64,000 nt of DNA from Campanula takesimana (Eukaryota > Streptophyta > Magnoliopsida > Asterales > Campanulaceae). The notes under the pieces were generated by a model that saw only the letters and a list, made by a program, of their open reading frames with translations, made no database searches and was not told where the DNA came from. Location of the stretch: contig JAOWBW010000484.1 of assembly GCA_026119855.1 (NCBI GenBank), positions 310,001 through 374,000 on the forward strand, read 5' to 3'. This document shows positions 32,142 through 42,279 of this stretch, piece after piece (positions within the stretch are counted from its first letter, which is position 1; every line of letters begins with the position of its first letter). Made by a program: the position numbers and the translations under genes.

Positions 32142-32915
32142 CTATGCTTGCCTCAGACATGTCGACGTCTTCATGGATGTCATATAGCAATTCTTCGCCA
32201 TCTGCTGATCACTGAAAATTGTAGCAACTCCCCAAGGTGTAGGCATCTTCACACACTGATGATAGGTTGATGGTACTGCCTTCATTGCATGGATCCAAGG
32301 TCTGCCCAATATCACATTATAGCTCGTTGCACAGTCAATCACACAAAACCGCTCCATAGAGTTAACACCTTCAATATACACTGGAAGCATAATTTCTCCC
32401 AGAGTATCTTTGCTTTCTCCGCTGAAGCCTACAAGAACTGACGTTCTTTTAACTATGTTCTCCATTGGGATGTTCATCTCTTTCAAGGCCTCAACTGTGA
32501 GAAGATTCACTGAACTGCCCCCATCCACTATAATTCGTCTCACCTTACAATTTGCAATCTGTAAGGCAATAACCAATGCATCGTGATGAGGATCTAGAAC
32601 ATTCTCCTGATCTTCTTCTTCGAAGGTGATGACATCTTGAGAGGTTGACTTCGCGATCTTCTTTTGATTTCTAGGTCTCTCATCCTTGGAATCCTTGGCA
32701 TGTCGCTTAGGTGCAGAATAAGAAGTACCACAAATATCAAAACCACCACTAATCATATTAATTACCTTAGTTACTGGTGGAGGAGAAGGTGGTTTCTCAG
32801 GGACTGCTTCCTTGTTTTCTGCTTTGTTCTTCCTGTGACTGAGGATTTCTTTAAGATAGCCCTTGGAAAGCAAGTAGCTCAACTCTTTCCTCAAGGCGAT
32901 ACAATATTCAGTAAG
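32142..32915 (-). CDS. pol: Tat GAG end and aspartic protease
   Basis: The minus-strand frame starts in the gag tail (LRKELSYLLSKGYLKEIL, the segment after the gag zinc-binding motif). It runs into a retropepsin with IIVDGGSSVNLL and the flap-side VILGRPWIHAM. The DGGS form instead of D-S/T-G is common in Tat proteases. The frame closes at 32142 and the polyprotein linker toward RT (31930-32141) is decayed. The upstream end is cut by the LTR element at 32921. Confidence 0.8.
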   Translation of the reverse strand, partial: LTEYCIALRKELSYLLSKGYLKEILSHRKNKAENKEAVPEKPPSPPPVTKVINMISGGFDICGTSYSAPKRHAKDSKDERPRNQKKIAKSTSQDVITFEEEDQENVLDPHHDALVIALQIANCKVRRIIVDGGSSVNLLTVEALKEMNIPMENIVKRTSVLVGFSGESKDTLGEIMLPVYIEGVNSMERFCVIDCATSYNVILGRPWIHAMKAVPSTYHQCVKMPTPWGVATIFSDQQMAKNCYMTSMKTSTCLRQA

Positions 32916-32920
32916 ATGTC

Positions 32921-34177
32921 TGATGGAGAAAATATCCCTCTAATTAAATTACCTAGCAAGTGTACTAGTTACCGGTGTAGTAGTATGCACAAGCAAGGCT
33001 CGAATCCACAGAGACTGAATTGGAAAACAAGAATGTTTAAAAACAGAAAAGTAAATAGTGGGGTTTTGGTTTTTTTTATTAATTTAACTACTAAAACAAT
33101 AAATTAAATTAAACTAAGAAAATAAATAAAAGCAAGATTAACGAATAGATTCACGAATTGGATTCACAAATACTTTCACTCTATGCTATGCTCCTAATGA
33201 AAAGATCAATCTCTTTCTTGGGTTCGTTCACAAAAGTAAGAATTGGGACGGTGAGGCGGCCGAATTGCAATCTATTTCTCTCTAACTAATCACACTTCGC
33301 AAATCAAGTCCATGTAATTGTTTAAAGAGTTATTACGTTCTAAAGAACATATGAACCTACACCCACTTGATTTCTATCACGGCATCAAATAGATATATTA
33401 ATCAAAATAGTGGTCAATGTATCAATGCCTGAGTCACTGTAACAATAGATACCCAGAAATTCTAAAGCCAATTTATATCTTAACATATAACTGAAACTAA
33501 AGAATTTAGAATGAAGAATATTTTGATAAACAAGAATAAGAAAGAATGGAAGAATTAAATCTATAGCATAGAGATCAAGTATTGTTACTACCAATTCATG
33601 AATCTAAGAAATTAGCTACTAATAAGAATAAAATCAAGAACAAGAAATAAATTAAAGAACATCAAAACCTGAATTAATTGATGAATCCTTGTTACAACCT
33701 TGAATTCTTGAATAAAAGTATGTACAAAGTATAAATAATAAATTAGGCTAGAGTGTTATATTTATACAAGGGCTAAAGAGGTGTAAAAATTAGGAAAACC
33801 CTAGTATTCCTTGCTGAAAAAGGATAAAATAAGTGTTGATGGCCGAATTCCCCAGGAGCCCTTGGTATTTTTGGGTTTCCAGAAAAGCTCTCCGAAAATT
33901 CCCCAAAGGTCCTCCAGAAATTCCAGAAAGGCCCCTGGAAAGCTCTTTTTGAGTACTATCCAATGGCATTGATTGATCAAAAGTCACATCTATTTATCAT
34001 TATATTATGGTCCGTTCTTTATCCTTCCTTTTCGCACTTTAATGTACATGAATCCATGCATTCTTTTGCTCCTTCCCTATACTCATAAACAATCCAAAAA
34101 CCATCAAAACACCCAAGGTTGAGTATCTAATAAGTCATAGAAGTATATGATTTGGATGGGTAAAAATATATCCATCA
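32921..34177 (-). repeat. 3' LTR of the TR-GAG-like element (1257 bp)
   Basis: It matches 36580-38113 closely but lacks about 277 bp. The breakpoint lies between two ggaaa repeats (near 33940), so the cross-family motif and CpG block are gone here. The small ORF at 33385-33594 is shared by both LTRs and is probably not a gene. TATA-like tataaata lies at 33757-33766 (minus). Confidence 0.9.
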
Positions 34178-34250
34178 AATACCCCCAAACTTATCTTTTG
34201 CTCGTCCTCGAGTAAAACAAAACAAAACTAAATAACTAAAACTATAAAAC

Positions 34251-34315
<65 letters not shown>

Positions 34316-35363
34316 GATGTTCTCAATATATAACTTAATTATCAACACATTGACACGTAGGGCCTCTTAGCAGTCAACTTTACATGATCTATCACGTACA
34401 AGAAATCAAATTTACATTAACGCACACTTTCTATGAAATCTCCCACCGTGAATATGTGAGTGGGATTATCACCAACAACCTAGGATTGTTTATGGGAATA
34501 TTACTACCTAAAAAAGTACATCCCTTTTTAGTGTGTTTGCGAATTTTTTCAACGATTACTATGTATTGAAAAGAAGTTGTGTGTAGTGCCACCATACAAT
34601 TTTCGAGCTTCAACTCCCAAACTATAGATTTCCATACATATCACAATACATTGATGCTCATATTCATTCCCGAACACATACTTCCTCCAATTTCCACAAT
34701 GAGGGCAATATTTCATAGTGAGGATTCTTTGAATCTTTACTCACTTTTCCCCTTTAGCTTGCACTGACAAGAACACGAAGCATGTCATTACATAAAGTGC
34801 AAGCTCTACAATTTCCCCTGTGGCGTGCATTGACAAGAACACGGAGCATGTCATTACATAAAATGCACACCCTACAAAATTTACTTGCCCTCCCATTACA
34901 ATTCAACACCTTTTCAATTCAATACACAGTAACCTAATTATTAACAAATTTCACAAGCACGTTTTAAAGATCCTGAATATGTATTAATCTTTCCATAACG
35001 GGCACCTAGGTTGGTGGCCATAATCCGTGCATAAGAGTTAAAGTGGAAATAAATCATAGAATGTATGTTCTACTGCACTCCTAATTTCTCAACATGATAG
35101 CACACATAAAATGTCAATTCCAAGCCCACAATGACAATTAGCTAACAATTCTATCATATGAAGAGAACAAATTTTTAAAATTTTTCTATTTTTTTGGAGG
35201 GTGACAACTATATACACTCCCCTATAAACCCACAAACTCGGAGAGATGGCTACCCCCAAACTCAAAACATGCCATGTCCTCATAGCATAAGGAACTAAAA
35301 CATGCTTTGGGTTCAAAGGATGGCAAGACACAACAAAACAATAAAATGAAAGCAAAATAAATG
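34178..35363 (-). other. Non-coding interior of the TR-GAG-like element with (TA)n
   Basis: It contains the PPT beside the LTR (aagtttgggggtatt on the minus strand), a pure TA run (about 34254-34310) and a tandem phrase (tgacaagaacacgaagcatg near 34767, repeated near 34831 as tgacaagaacacggagcatg). No coding signal is visible. Confidence 0.65.
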
Positions 35364-36433
35364 TTACCTAGTTGGGTTGCCTCCCAACAAGCGCATTTGG
35401 TTAAGGTCGTTAGCCCGACCGTTGCCCGGTTTGGATTTCACCTTTCTTCCTTTGGCCCACTTTGCATTCTCGCGGGTCTTTACCTTCAAATCGATCCCCA
35501 TATATAATCCCTTTTTTATTTCATTGTTTAGCACCAAAGGGAATATTTTACGATTACATTGCTTGGGCTCCACTTGAGGCCTCTCACCACCTTTTTCATC
35601 ATCACAAGATGGATGGGGTACCATGATGATGATCAAGTTTTCATTGGGATCACTAAGGGTAGTCGCATTCGCATCATGAACCTCCTCACTATCCCTCTTC
35701 TCATCACCATATAAAGCAAACTCAAGCTCCTCAATGGCTATCTCATGCCATGTTTTCTCCACCGTTTTTGTTTCCTTCACATCCTCTGTACAACCACTCG
35801 CATCATCAAAAGAGGAACCATCTTTAGAGTCAACATTGGATATTTCATAGACAAAATTCTCCTTTGCATCTTCAAAGGTTTCTCTTCGAGTGACTGATCC
35901 GTAGCGGAAACATTAGAGATTTCATAGACAAAATTCTCTTCTGCGTCCTCCACGGTTTGCTCTCCATATTGTGGTGGTGGTTTAAAATATGGCTCAAAAA
36001 ATGAGTCATAGACACACTCTTCCCCATCAGCATTTAGATACCAAACTAGGGTTGAAGGTTGCTCTTCCGCTTGTGGTGGTGGTGGATTATTCACATAGTT
36101 TGGCTCATAAGTGGGATTATAAACTATATCATCATTGCTCCAAACCATGTCTGAATGATTTCCCCATCCTTGATTAAAAGAGTTAGGAAAACAGTTATAC
36201 TATTGTTGCCATGGTTGGGCGAAACTCCTTTCTTGAATCTGTGGAACATACTCAGGAAAATAGGTCCTAGATGGACAATAATTAGTAGCATGAGAATAAA
36301 CACCACAATTAGCACATCTTTCTTGCACCAAATTTAACTTAGCATTCAATATGTCTAAATTCTTAGATAAGATGTCTAGTTGTCGTTTAAATTCTTGTCT
36401 CCCTAATTCATCATTGATGTTTATTCTATACAT
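35364..36433 (-). pseudogene. GAG remnant with zinc knuckle in the TR-GAG-like element
   Basis: On the minus strand 36433-36203 encodes a helix (KRQLDILSKNLDILNAKL) followed by CANCGVYSHATNYC, a good CX2CX4HX4C knuckle. The same frame continues after a stop at 36200-36202 as a Tyr/Pro-rich acidic stretch (36148 on). A frameshift occurs inside an 80-bp tandem duplication (35829-35878 and 35909-35957, both encoding ENFVYEISNV). The last part (35780-35364) ends LLGGNPTR, a tail typical of plant gypsy GAG proteins. The capsid domain itself is not recognised. Confidence 0.65.
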
Positions 36434-36555
36434 CCCTTTAGAGTAGCTCTCACAAAATTTCTATTAAAAAATAAATAAATACTATTTACACTAAAGCGAA
36501 AATAATAAAGAAAATTTATTTACACTAACTATACAAACTTGTTAACCTAATCAAG

Positions 36556-36573
36556 TCCCCGGCAGCGGCGCCA
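36556..36573 (-). promoter_or_regulatory. Primer-binding site of the TR-GAG-like element
   Basis: On the minus strand tggcgccgctgccgggga lies 6 nt inside the LTR border. It resembles the tRNA-Asp-type PBS common in plant gypsy elements. Confidence 0.75.
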
Positions 36574-37670
36574 AAAACTTGATGGAGAAAATCTCCCTGT
36601 AATTAAATTAACCTAGCAAGTGTACTAGTTACCGGTGTAGTAGTATGCACAAGCAAGGGTCGAATCCACAGAGACTAGATTGGAAAACAAGAATGTTTAA
36701 AAACAGAAAAGTAAATAGTGGGGTTTTGTTTTTTTTTTATTAATTTAACTACAAAAACAATAAATTAAATTAAACTAAGAAAATAAATAAAAGCAAGATT
36801 AACGAATAGATTCAAGAATTGGATTCACAAATACTTTCACTCTATGCTATGCTCCTAATGAAAAGATCAATCTCTTTCTTGGGTTCGTTCACAAAAGTAA
36901 GAATTGGGACGGTGAGGCGGCCGAATTGCAATCTATTTCTCTCTAACTAATCACACTTCGCAAATCAAGTCCATATAATTGTTTAAAGAGTTATTACGTT
37001 CTAAAGAACATATGAACCTACACCCACTTGATTTCTATCACGGCATCAAATAGATATATTAATCAAAATAGTGGTCAATGTATCAATGCCCGAGTCACTG
37101 TAACAATAGATACCCAGAAATTCTAAAGCCAATTTATATCTTAACATATAACTGAAACTAAAGAATTTAGAATGAAGAATATTTTGATAAACAAGAATAA
37201 GAAAGAATGGAAGAATTAAATCTATAGCATAGAGATCAAGTATTGTTACTACCAATTCATGAATCTAAGAAATTAGCTACTAATAAGAATAAAATCAAGA
37301 ACAAGAAATAAATTAAAGAACATCAAAACCTGAATTAATTGATGAATCCTTGTTACAACCTTGAATTCTTGAATAAAAGTATGTACAAAGTATCAATAAT
37401 AAATTAGGCTAGAGTGTTATATTTATACAAGGGCTAAAGAGGTGTAAAAATTAGGAAAACCCTAGGATTCCTTGTTGAAAAAGGATAAAATAAGTGCTGA
37501 TGGCCGAATTCCCCAGGAGCCCTTGGTATTTTTGGGTTTCCAGAAAAGCTCTCCGAAAATTCCCCAAAGGTCCTCCAGAAATTCCAGAAAGGCCCCTGGA
37601 AATTTGGAAATTCCTGAAAAGCCCCTCAAAGTTTGGATAATTCCAGAAAAGTCGTTGGAAAATTCCCCTA

Positions 37671-37800
37671 AGGTCCCTGGGCGAGTGGGCGCTTGCTAGG
37701 GTGCAAGTGGGCGCCTACTTTGGTCAAAAACTGTTGTTTTTTCTGTCCAAAGACCAAGTGGGAGCCTGGTATGGACCAGGCGGGCGCTTGGTGCTTCGCT
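37671..37800 (+). repeat. CpG-rich paired-phrase block in the TR-GAG-like LTR
   Basis: It carries gtgggcgcttgc, gtgggcgcctac, gtgggagcctgg and ggcgggcgcttgg, arranged as two pairs. Similar decamers in reverse complement occur in solo LTR C (48796-48920). Confidence 0.65.
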
Positions 37801-37810
37801 GATTATCGCG

Positions 37811-37902
37811 CAATCTTCCGGAGGCCATAACTTCTTCATACGAACTCCGATTTGGACGTGTAAACTATCGTTGGAAAGCTATTTTCGAGTACTATCCAAT
37901 GG
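37811..37902 (+). repeat. Cross-family LTR motif, copy in the TR-GAG-like LTR
   Basis: It includes caatcttccggagg, cataacttcttc, gaactccg, ctatcgttggaaagc and ttcgagtactat. It is close to 17118-17209 but antisense to its own element. The sister LTR has lost most of it through the deletion. Confidence 0.78.
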
Positions 37903-38118
37903 AATTGATTGATCAGAAGTCACATCTATTTATCTTTATATTATGGTCTGTTCTTTATCCTTCCTTTTCGCACTTTAATGTACATGAATCCATGCATTCT
38001 TTTGCGCCTTCCCTATACTCATAAACACTCTAAAAACCATCAAAACACCCAAGGTTGAGCATCTAATAAGTCATAGAAGTATATGATTTGGATGGGTAAA
38101 AACATATCCATCAATGTC

Positions 38119-39729
38119 TAAAATCTTCATGGTAAGCACACCACTTGGATTTATCCTTCCATCCTGAAGGTTTATCGTTCTTTCTGGGCCATCTCGCTTT
38201 GTCCCCAAGATTGTTCATTGCATATAAGATTCCTGCAACATCAACAGAAAAGCAATAATCAGTTATTATAGGACATAGAGTATCATCTTGATCTTCATCT
38301 TCTATAGAATTGATCTTATCAGAATCATTTTTGTGATAGGGTCTGGATCTGTGCTGCCTCTGGTGAGATGACTCGATCTTCCTGTCTGGATGGTCATAAG
38401 TTAAAGCTTTCCTGGAGATCTTTGACTGTTGCATCTTGTCTTCCTCAAGTCTGATGAATCTTAAAGCCGTGTTGCGTACATCTTCCATCTTCTTGCAGGG
38501 GTTCATCACCAACTCCTCAAAGAACGGGGAATCTTTCTTTAGGCCCATTCTAAATGCTTCCGTTGCCATAGCCATATCAAGACTGGCTATCTCCAGGAAT
38601 TCCTTGTTGAATCGGTTGACATAGTCCTTCAAAGCCTCATTAGGTTATTGGATAATGCGGTAGAGATCACTAGTAAGCTTCTCGAATTGTCTGCTACAGG
38701 AGAATTGATTGTTGAACATGTTGACAAGATGAGCAAATGAACCAATAGATCCTGGTGGTTAACGAATCAACCATTTCAATGCAGGTCCGACCAATATTGA
38801 ACCGAAACCTTTGCAGAGACAAGCCTCTCTGTATTGAAGAGGTACTCTGACAATCTCCATCTTCTCCTGATAGTGAACGATATGCTCATCAGGATCGCTG
38901 CTTCCATCATACAACTTCATGCTAGGAATGTTGAAGCCTTTGGGGATATCAATTTGTGCGATAGCTGGAATGAAACGTGATTGATTGTAACATGTTGGAG
39001 AGACTTGTTGGATGAGCGGAGTGACACCAGGTACATTCATCAGCAAATCTCTCAATTCCTGGAGCTGACTTGCTATGTAATTACCTGCAAAAGGATTAGT
39101 AGTACGAGAATATTATCAAAAGAATTTGCAAAATTAATGTTACCAAACGGTTGGTTATTGCCAGCTGAAGATGTAACGATCGTGCTGCTGGTGAAGATGG
39201 GTCTATCTTGAGATGTACCTGACACATTGAGCGTAGGGGACGAATAAGTGGTTCCCTCTCCGGTGAGATCAAAGATAGTAGGAGCTACAGATGTTGGCAT
39301 CATAGAAGATGTGACTCCTATTGGAGATGTGGTCTTCGCGTTCACTGTTGAACTCATTGGTATAAATTCATTGAATACCGAGGAACCAGCGCCAAAATTA
39401 AGGATCCTGGGACGTATAGGAGATACTGAATCCATCCTCTCAGATAATGCATGCTGCTCCTTTTGCATCTTTACTACAGCTTCGGCTATCAAAGATGTAC
39501 TCTTGCCCTGCTGATCTAACTGGTGCTTCATCTGGATCAACATACCTTTGAGCTCAGGATCTGTATTAGGAGATGGTTGTTTCTTGTCTGACCCCAAAGG
39601 TGGAGGAGGAGGCAATCCATTGGATAAAACCGCTGACGTCTTTGGGGTACTGCCCCCGGATGAAATTCTAATGCCTGTAGTGGAACTGGTAATCTTACTA
39701 ATGCCGGAGATCATAGGTTGAGTAGTCAT
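38119..39729 (-). pseudogene. gag: Tat GAG, N-terminal and capsid parts
   Basis: The ATG at 39729 starts MTTQPMISGIS; the N-terminal 170 residues are Ser/Thr/Pro-rich with a Gln/Lys helix. The frame breaks near 39110, continues at 39055-38759 with a capsid start (MKLYDGSSDPDEHIVHYQEKM) and again at 38632-38119 with MKDYVNRFNKEFLEI and EAFRMGL, typical of Tat retrotrans_gag. It ends WCAYHEDF, and the partner RHLTEYC lies beyond the TR-GAG-like insertion. A stop near 38758 and one near 38646 show decay. Confidence 0.82.
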
Positions 39730-39770
39730 TTTGAATCAATAACAATTCAATAGATTTTAAAAAACCAAGT

Positions 39771-39788
39771 GCCCCTCGGTGGGCGCCA
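39771..39788 (-). promoter_or_regulatory. Primer-binding site of the Tat element
   Basis: On the minus strand tggcgcccaccgaggggc begins a few bases after the LTR. This form is familiar from Tat/Ogre-type elements. I do not assign the tRNA. Confidence 0.7.
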
Positions 39789-39791
39789 AAC

Positions 39792-40230
39792 TGTTTTGGT
39801 AGAAAAAACAATGATGTATGATCTTGGTTGAAATCAAAATCAAGGAGGGACGAATGGAATAAAAACTAAAGAATTGAAAGATTGCACAAGGATGTAACGA
39901 GGAAAGCCTCTGAGACAATGATCTCGCCGGCACAAAACCTCGGGAGGTGATTAAGAGCACCTTCCTTCCCAAACGCTTATATTGATCTTTTTACTTTTTT
40001 GAGCTATGGAGGTTTACAGAGAGTGAGTGCGTGTGTGTTGGTGTACCTCCAAGACCCTATTTATACACAAATGGAAAATTAAGAAACCTAATCTAAATAG
40101 TATAACTAACTCTCCTACAAAATCGCAAGTAGAATATAATTAATAATGGGAAATATACTTGCTGTTCAAGACGTTGCAATCTTTTGAAGGGGAATCAAGA
40201 TGGATACAACTTAAAATATCACCCACACCA
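39792..40230 (-). repeat. 5' LTR of the Tat element (439 bp, deleted)
   Basis: It matches 107-655 but lacks about 110 bp near 40127. The TATA-like element is at 40057-40065 (minus). Since the 5' LTR is the promoter copy, the deletion may affect transcription. Confidence 0.87.
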
Positions 40231-40578
40231 CTTTTAATCTTAGTTTTAGTTACAATTTGTTAAATTTAACTCATTTTATTTTTTGTATGCAGATTTTATG
40301 CTTCGTGATACTTTTTTGTGGTTAGACATGATTTAAAGATGTTATTGGTGTAAAAATTAGTTTGGGACACACCTTATAATGTGAATGGAACAACTGGGAA
40401 CAAGGAGAAACATTTTTGTAGAATAAACTGGAGGAACCAGAGCACACCAGGCAGTGCACAACCGAGTCAAGGTCCATGCACGACCGTGCACTATACATCA
40501 GATAAAGATCTCTTCTAGATATGGAAAAATGGGCGTGCAAGTGTGAGCACAAGGCCTTGCTGCACTGCGGAGTACTGT
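40231..40578. other. Right flank of the Tat element, old LTR-like sequence
   Basis: No gene is visible. It includes gtgcacaaccgag and gcacgaccgtgcac phrases (40458-40492), the same kind of CpG-rich palindromic phrase seen in other LTRs here, so it is probably part of an old gypsy LTR. Confidence 0.4.
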
Positions 40579-40694
40579 GTGTTGGGTTTTGATGCACCAT
40601 GCGCAGCGGAATAATAACATGAAATCAAACACCCATGAGCCCGGATCCGTCCATGTTGATTAAATTAAATACAAAATAAAAGAATACTAACCCT
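40579..40694 (-). repeat. Terminal fragment of a copia LTR
   Basis: On the minus strand it ends ccgctgcgcatg...caaaacccaaca, closely similar to the end of the copia LTR at 58542-60055 (ccgctgtgcatg...aaaacccaaca, with a shared ggttagtattct upstream). It is cut at 40695 by the CACTA terminus. No PBS follows, so it was a solo or 3' LTR. Confidence 0.7.
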
Positions 40695-41130
40695 CACTAC
40701 AAGAAAATTGGATTTTCACGACGGCCAAAATCAATCGCAAAAACAATTAAAACCATCGCATAAAGAAGTGACGATGACTTAAATCATCGAAAAGTTAATC
40801 GCATAATCCCTTGTCGCTGAAGGTATATGCGATTAGTAAAGCAATCGTATAAATGTATACATTTTATACGATGGATAATGCAGTCGCATAACATATTTTA
40901 TTTTTTAATTTATTAAATTAGAAAAAAAATAAAACAATCGTATAGTGTCATATAAGTCGAAGATTTTTCCATCGCATAATATATTTTTTATTTATCTATT
41001 GATTAATTTTAAAAATAAATAGCCATCGCATAATCTCCTCGACGACGATTAGGTTGCCATCGTATAAATGACTATGCTGATTGTACCTATCTACCTATGA
41101 CGATTGCAATAGCCATCGCATATGACTAGG
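40695..41130 (-). repeat. CACTA terminal and subterminal repeats
   Basis: After the terminal cactacaagaaaa, the motif catcgcata / atcgtata and its complement tatgcgatt / tacgatgg recurs many times in both orientations over 400 bp (for example 40752, 40797, 40826, 40852, 40967, 41023, 41115). In CACTA elements such subterminal repeats bind the TNPA/TNP1 protein. Confidence 0.8.
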
Positions 41131-41614
41131 TCAACATTTTTTCATTTCAAATCTGCACCCCTCCCTGACTTGAGTAATTTTTAACAATGCATATTTTAGA
41201 AATATAAATAAAAATGGTAAACTGGACAAACCCAAACTGCCATTATATAAAATTTAAACAGTACTGAAATATGCATAATCAAGAATCTGGAGTTGTAACA
41301 TTACAAAATAAAACAAACAACTAAACATGTAGTTTTTTGCCAAACTGACATGCGTACTATCATATTTTTGCAAATTCCCACTTGTACTGTCAAAACACCC
41401 AATGTAACTTGCGTACTTTAACAAATTAACAATTTAACCGAGTTTTTTAACTGGTGTTAAAAACTTAATGACCTTGTACATATATTTTTCAAATGTGACC
41501 ATTAAAGTTTTTTCTTTTGCAAGGAAGGTAATATCTGTTAACAAGTTAATGGTTCTCATAAAAAACATGATGATTTAAAATTGTACGTTATTTAGTAACA
41601 GGTCCATTAAAAAA

Positions 41615-41770
41615 TTGTTTTCTTTATTATCCCCACCATCTTCAGTGTCATCCCCACCATCACCACCGCTGCTACCATCACCACCGCCGTCACCAACAAA
41701 AAAACAATGTCAATATCAACACCATCAACCCCACCACCATCATCTCTGCCTCATCACCACCAAAAATAGA
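41615..41770 (+). repeat. CACCAC-rich simple repeat in the Pack-MULE
   Basis: Imperfect ccaccatcaccaccg repeats. The Ser/Pro-rich and His-rich ORFs here are products of the repeat. Confidence 0.6.
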
Positions 41771-41984
41771 TATCATCACAAGAATTTGGCAATCCGGTTT
41801 GCAAATATGAAAATCACAGAAACATCATTTCACCCCTACACGCTCCCATTCAACCCCAAATATGAAAATCAGATACAAAATTCAAAATGCATAACTGCAA
41901 ATCAAATTCATGAACCAAAACACCAGACCCACATACACTCAAATTCAAATCTGAACACAAATTTTTTTTAAAAAAAATCAGATC

Positions 41985-42279
41985 TGAAAATTGACGACAG
42001 CAAGTGCGGAAATCGTCTGGTCGACGGGAGCACCACCTTTAACCAAAATGATGACGGATCTAGGTTTATGGATTGAGAGGACGAAGTCGCGAGGGGTGTA
42101 GTGGCCGGCCAAGGGGAGTTGACCTTCCCGGTGAGCTCAATCTAGGGTTTCGTCGACTTTGAGAGTGGTGCGATTGTAGACGGAGATAGGGAAGCCTTTC
42201 TCGGTGACGTTGAGAGCTAAGTTCTGGCCCATTACGCTAAACCGGCAAGGCCGATGCAGGAAAGAGCGGCGGTTTCCAT
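41985..42279 (-). pseudogene. Captured 5' fragment of a 6-phosphogluconate dehydrogenase gene
   Basis: From the ATG at 42279 (minus) the reading begins METAALSCIGLAGLA; after a 1-base loss near 42234 it continues MGQNLALNVTEKGFP, then SVYNRTTLKVDETLD. A TGA lies at 42137-42139, and further on come HYTPRDFVLSIHKPR and APVDQTISALA. This is the N-terminal Rossmann fold of 6PGDH (GLAVMGxNLALN and YNRT are family hallmarks), normally about 480 residues long; only the first ~95 are here. The upstream region (42280-42370 on the minus strand) is CT-rich like a plant 5' leader, so leader and possibly promoter were captured as well. The fragment is non-functional as an enzyme. Confidence 0.85.

Larger units (their letters stand above)
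32921..38113 (-). mobile_element. Short non-autonomous LTR element with zinc knuckle (TR-GAG-like)
   Basis: LTRs lie at 32921-34177 and 36580-38113, with termini tgatgg...ccatca and a perfect TSD atgtc (32916-32920, 38114-38118). The PBS is on the minus strand at 36556-36573 and the PPT at about 34178-34195. The 2.4-kb interior encodes only a CCHC motif and gag-like fragments. This fits the described class of terminal-repeat elements carrying GAG alone. It is inserted in the Tat gag, exactly within the motif that joins CAYHEDF and RHLTEYC. Confidence 0.88.
36580..38113 (-). repeat. 5' LTR of the TR-GAG-like element (1534 bp)
   Basis: Full-length copy. It holds TATA-like tataaata at 37418-37427 (minus). 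It also holds, on the plus strand and so antisense to the element, a CpG-rich block (37671-37800) and the cross-family motif (37811-37902). Confidence 0.9.
107..40230 (-). mobile_element. Tat-lineage Ty3/gypsy retrotransposon, host of the first nested stack
   Basis: Terminal repeats lie at 107-655 and 39792-40230. A primer-binding site follows the right LTR on the minus strand and a polypurine tract precedes the left one. Reading right to left the order is gag, protease, RT, RNase H, a second archaeal-type RNase H, integrase, then an antisense spliced gene beside the 3' LTR. The double RNase H and the extra ORF are Tat hallmarks known from the literature. Three insertions (2044-9957, 12135-29198, 32921-38113) break it; subtracting them and their TSDs leaves about 9.9 kb. 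The flanking TSD is imperfect (atttt/ctttt). Several in-frame stops and a 110-bp deletion in the 5' LTR show that it is old and immobile. Confidence 0.9.

Noticed and set aside
33385..33594. Identical 69-codon ORF in two places (also 37046-37255)
   Set aside because: Both copies are in the two LTRs of the TR-GAG-like element; the identity is LTR identity, not evidence of a gene.
34254..34310. Possible origin or matrix attachment site in the (TA)n run
   Set aside because: A pure TA microsatellite has no specific support for either role.
41615..41971. 118-codon Ser/Pro/His-rich ORF
   Set aside because: It is produced by the CACCAC simple repeat within the Pack-MULE.
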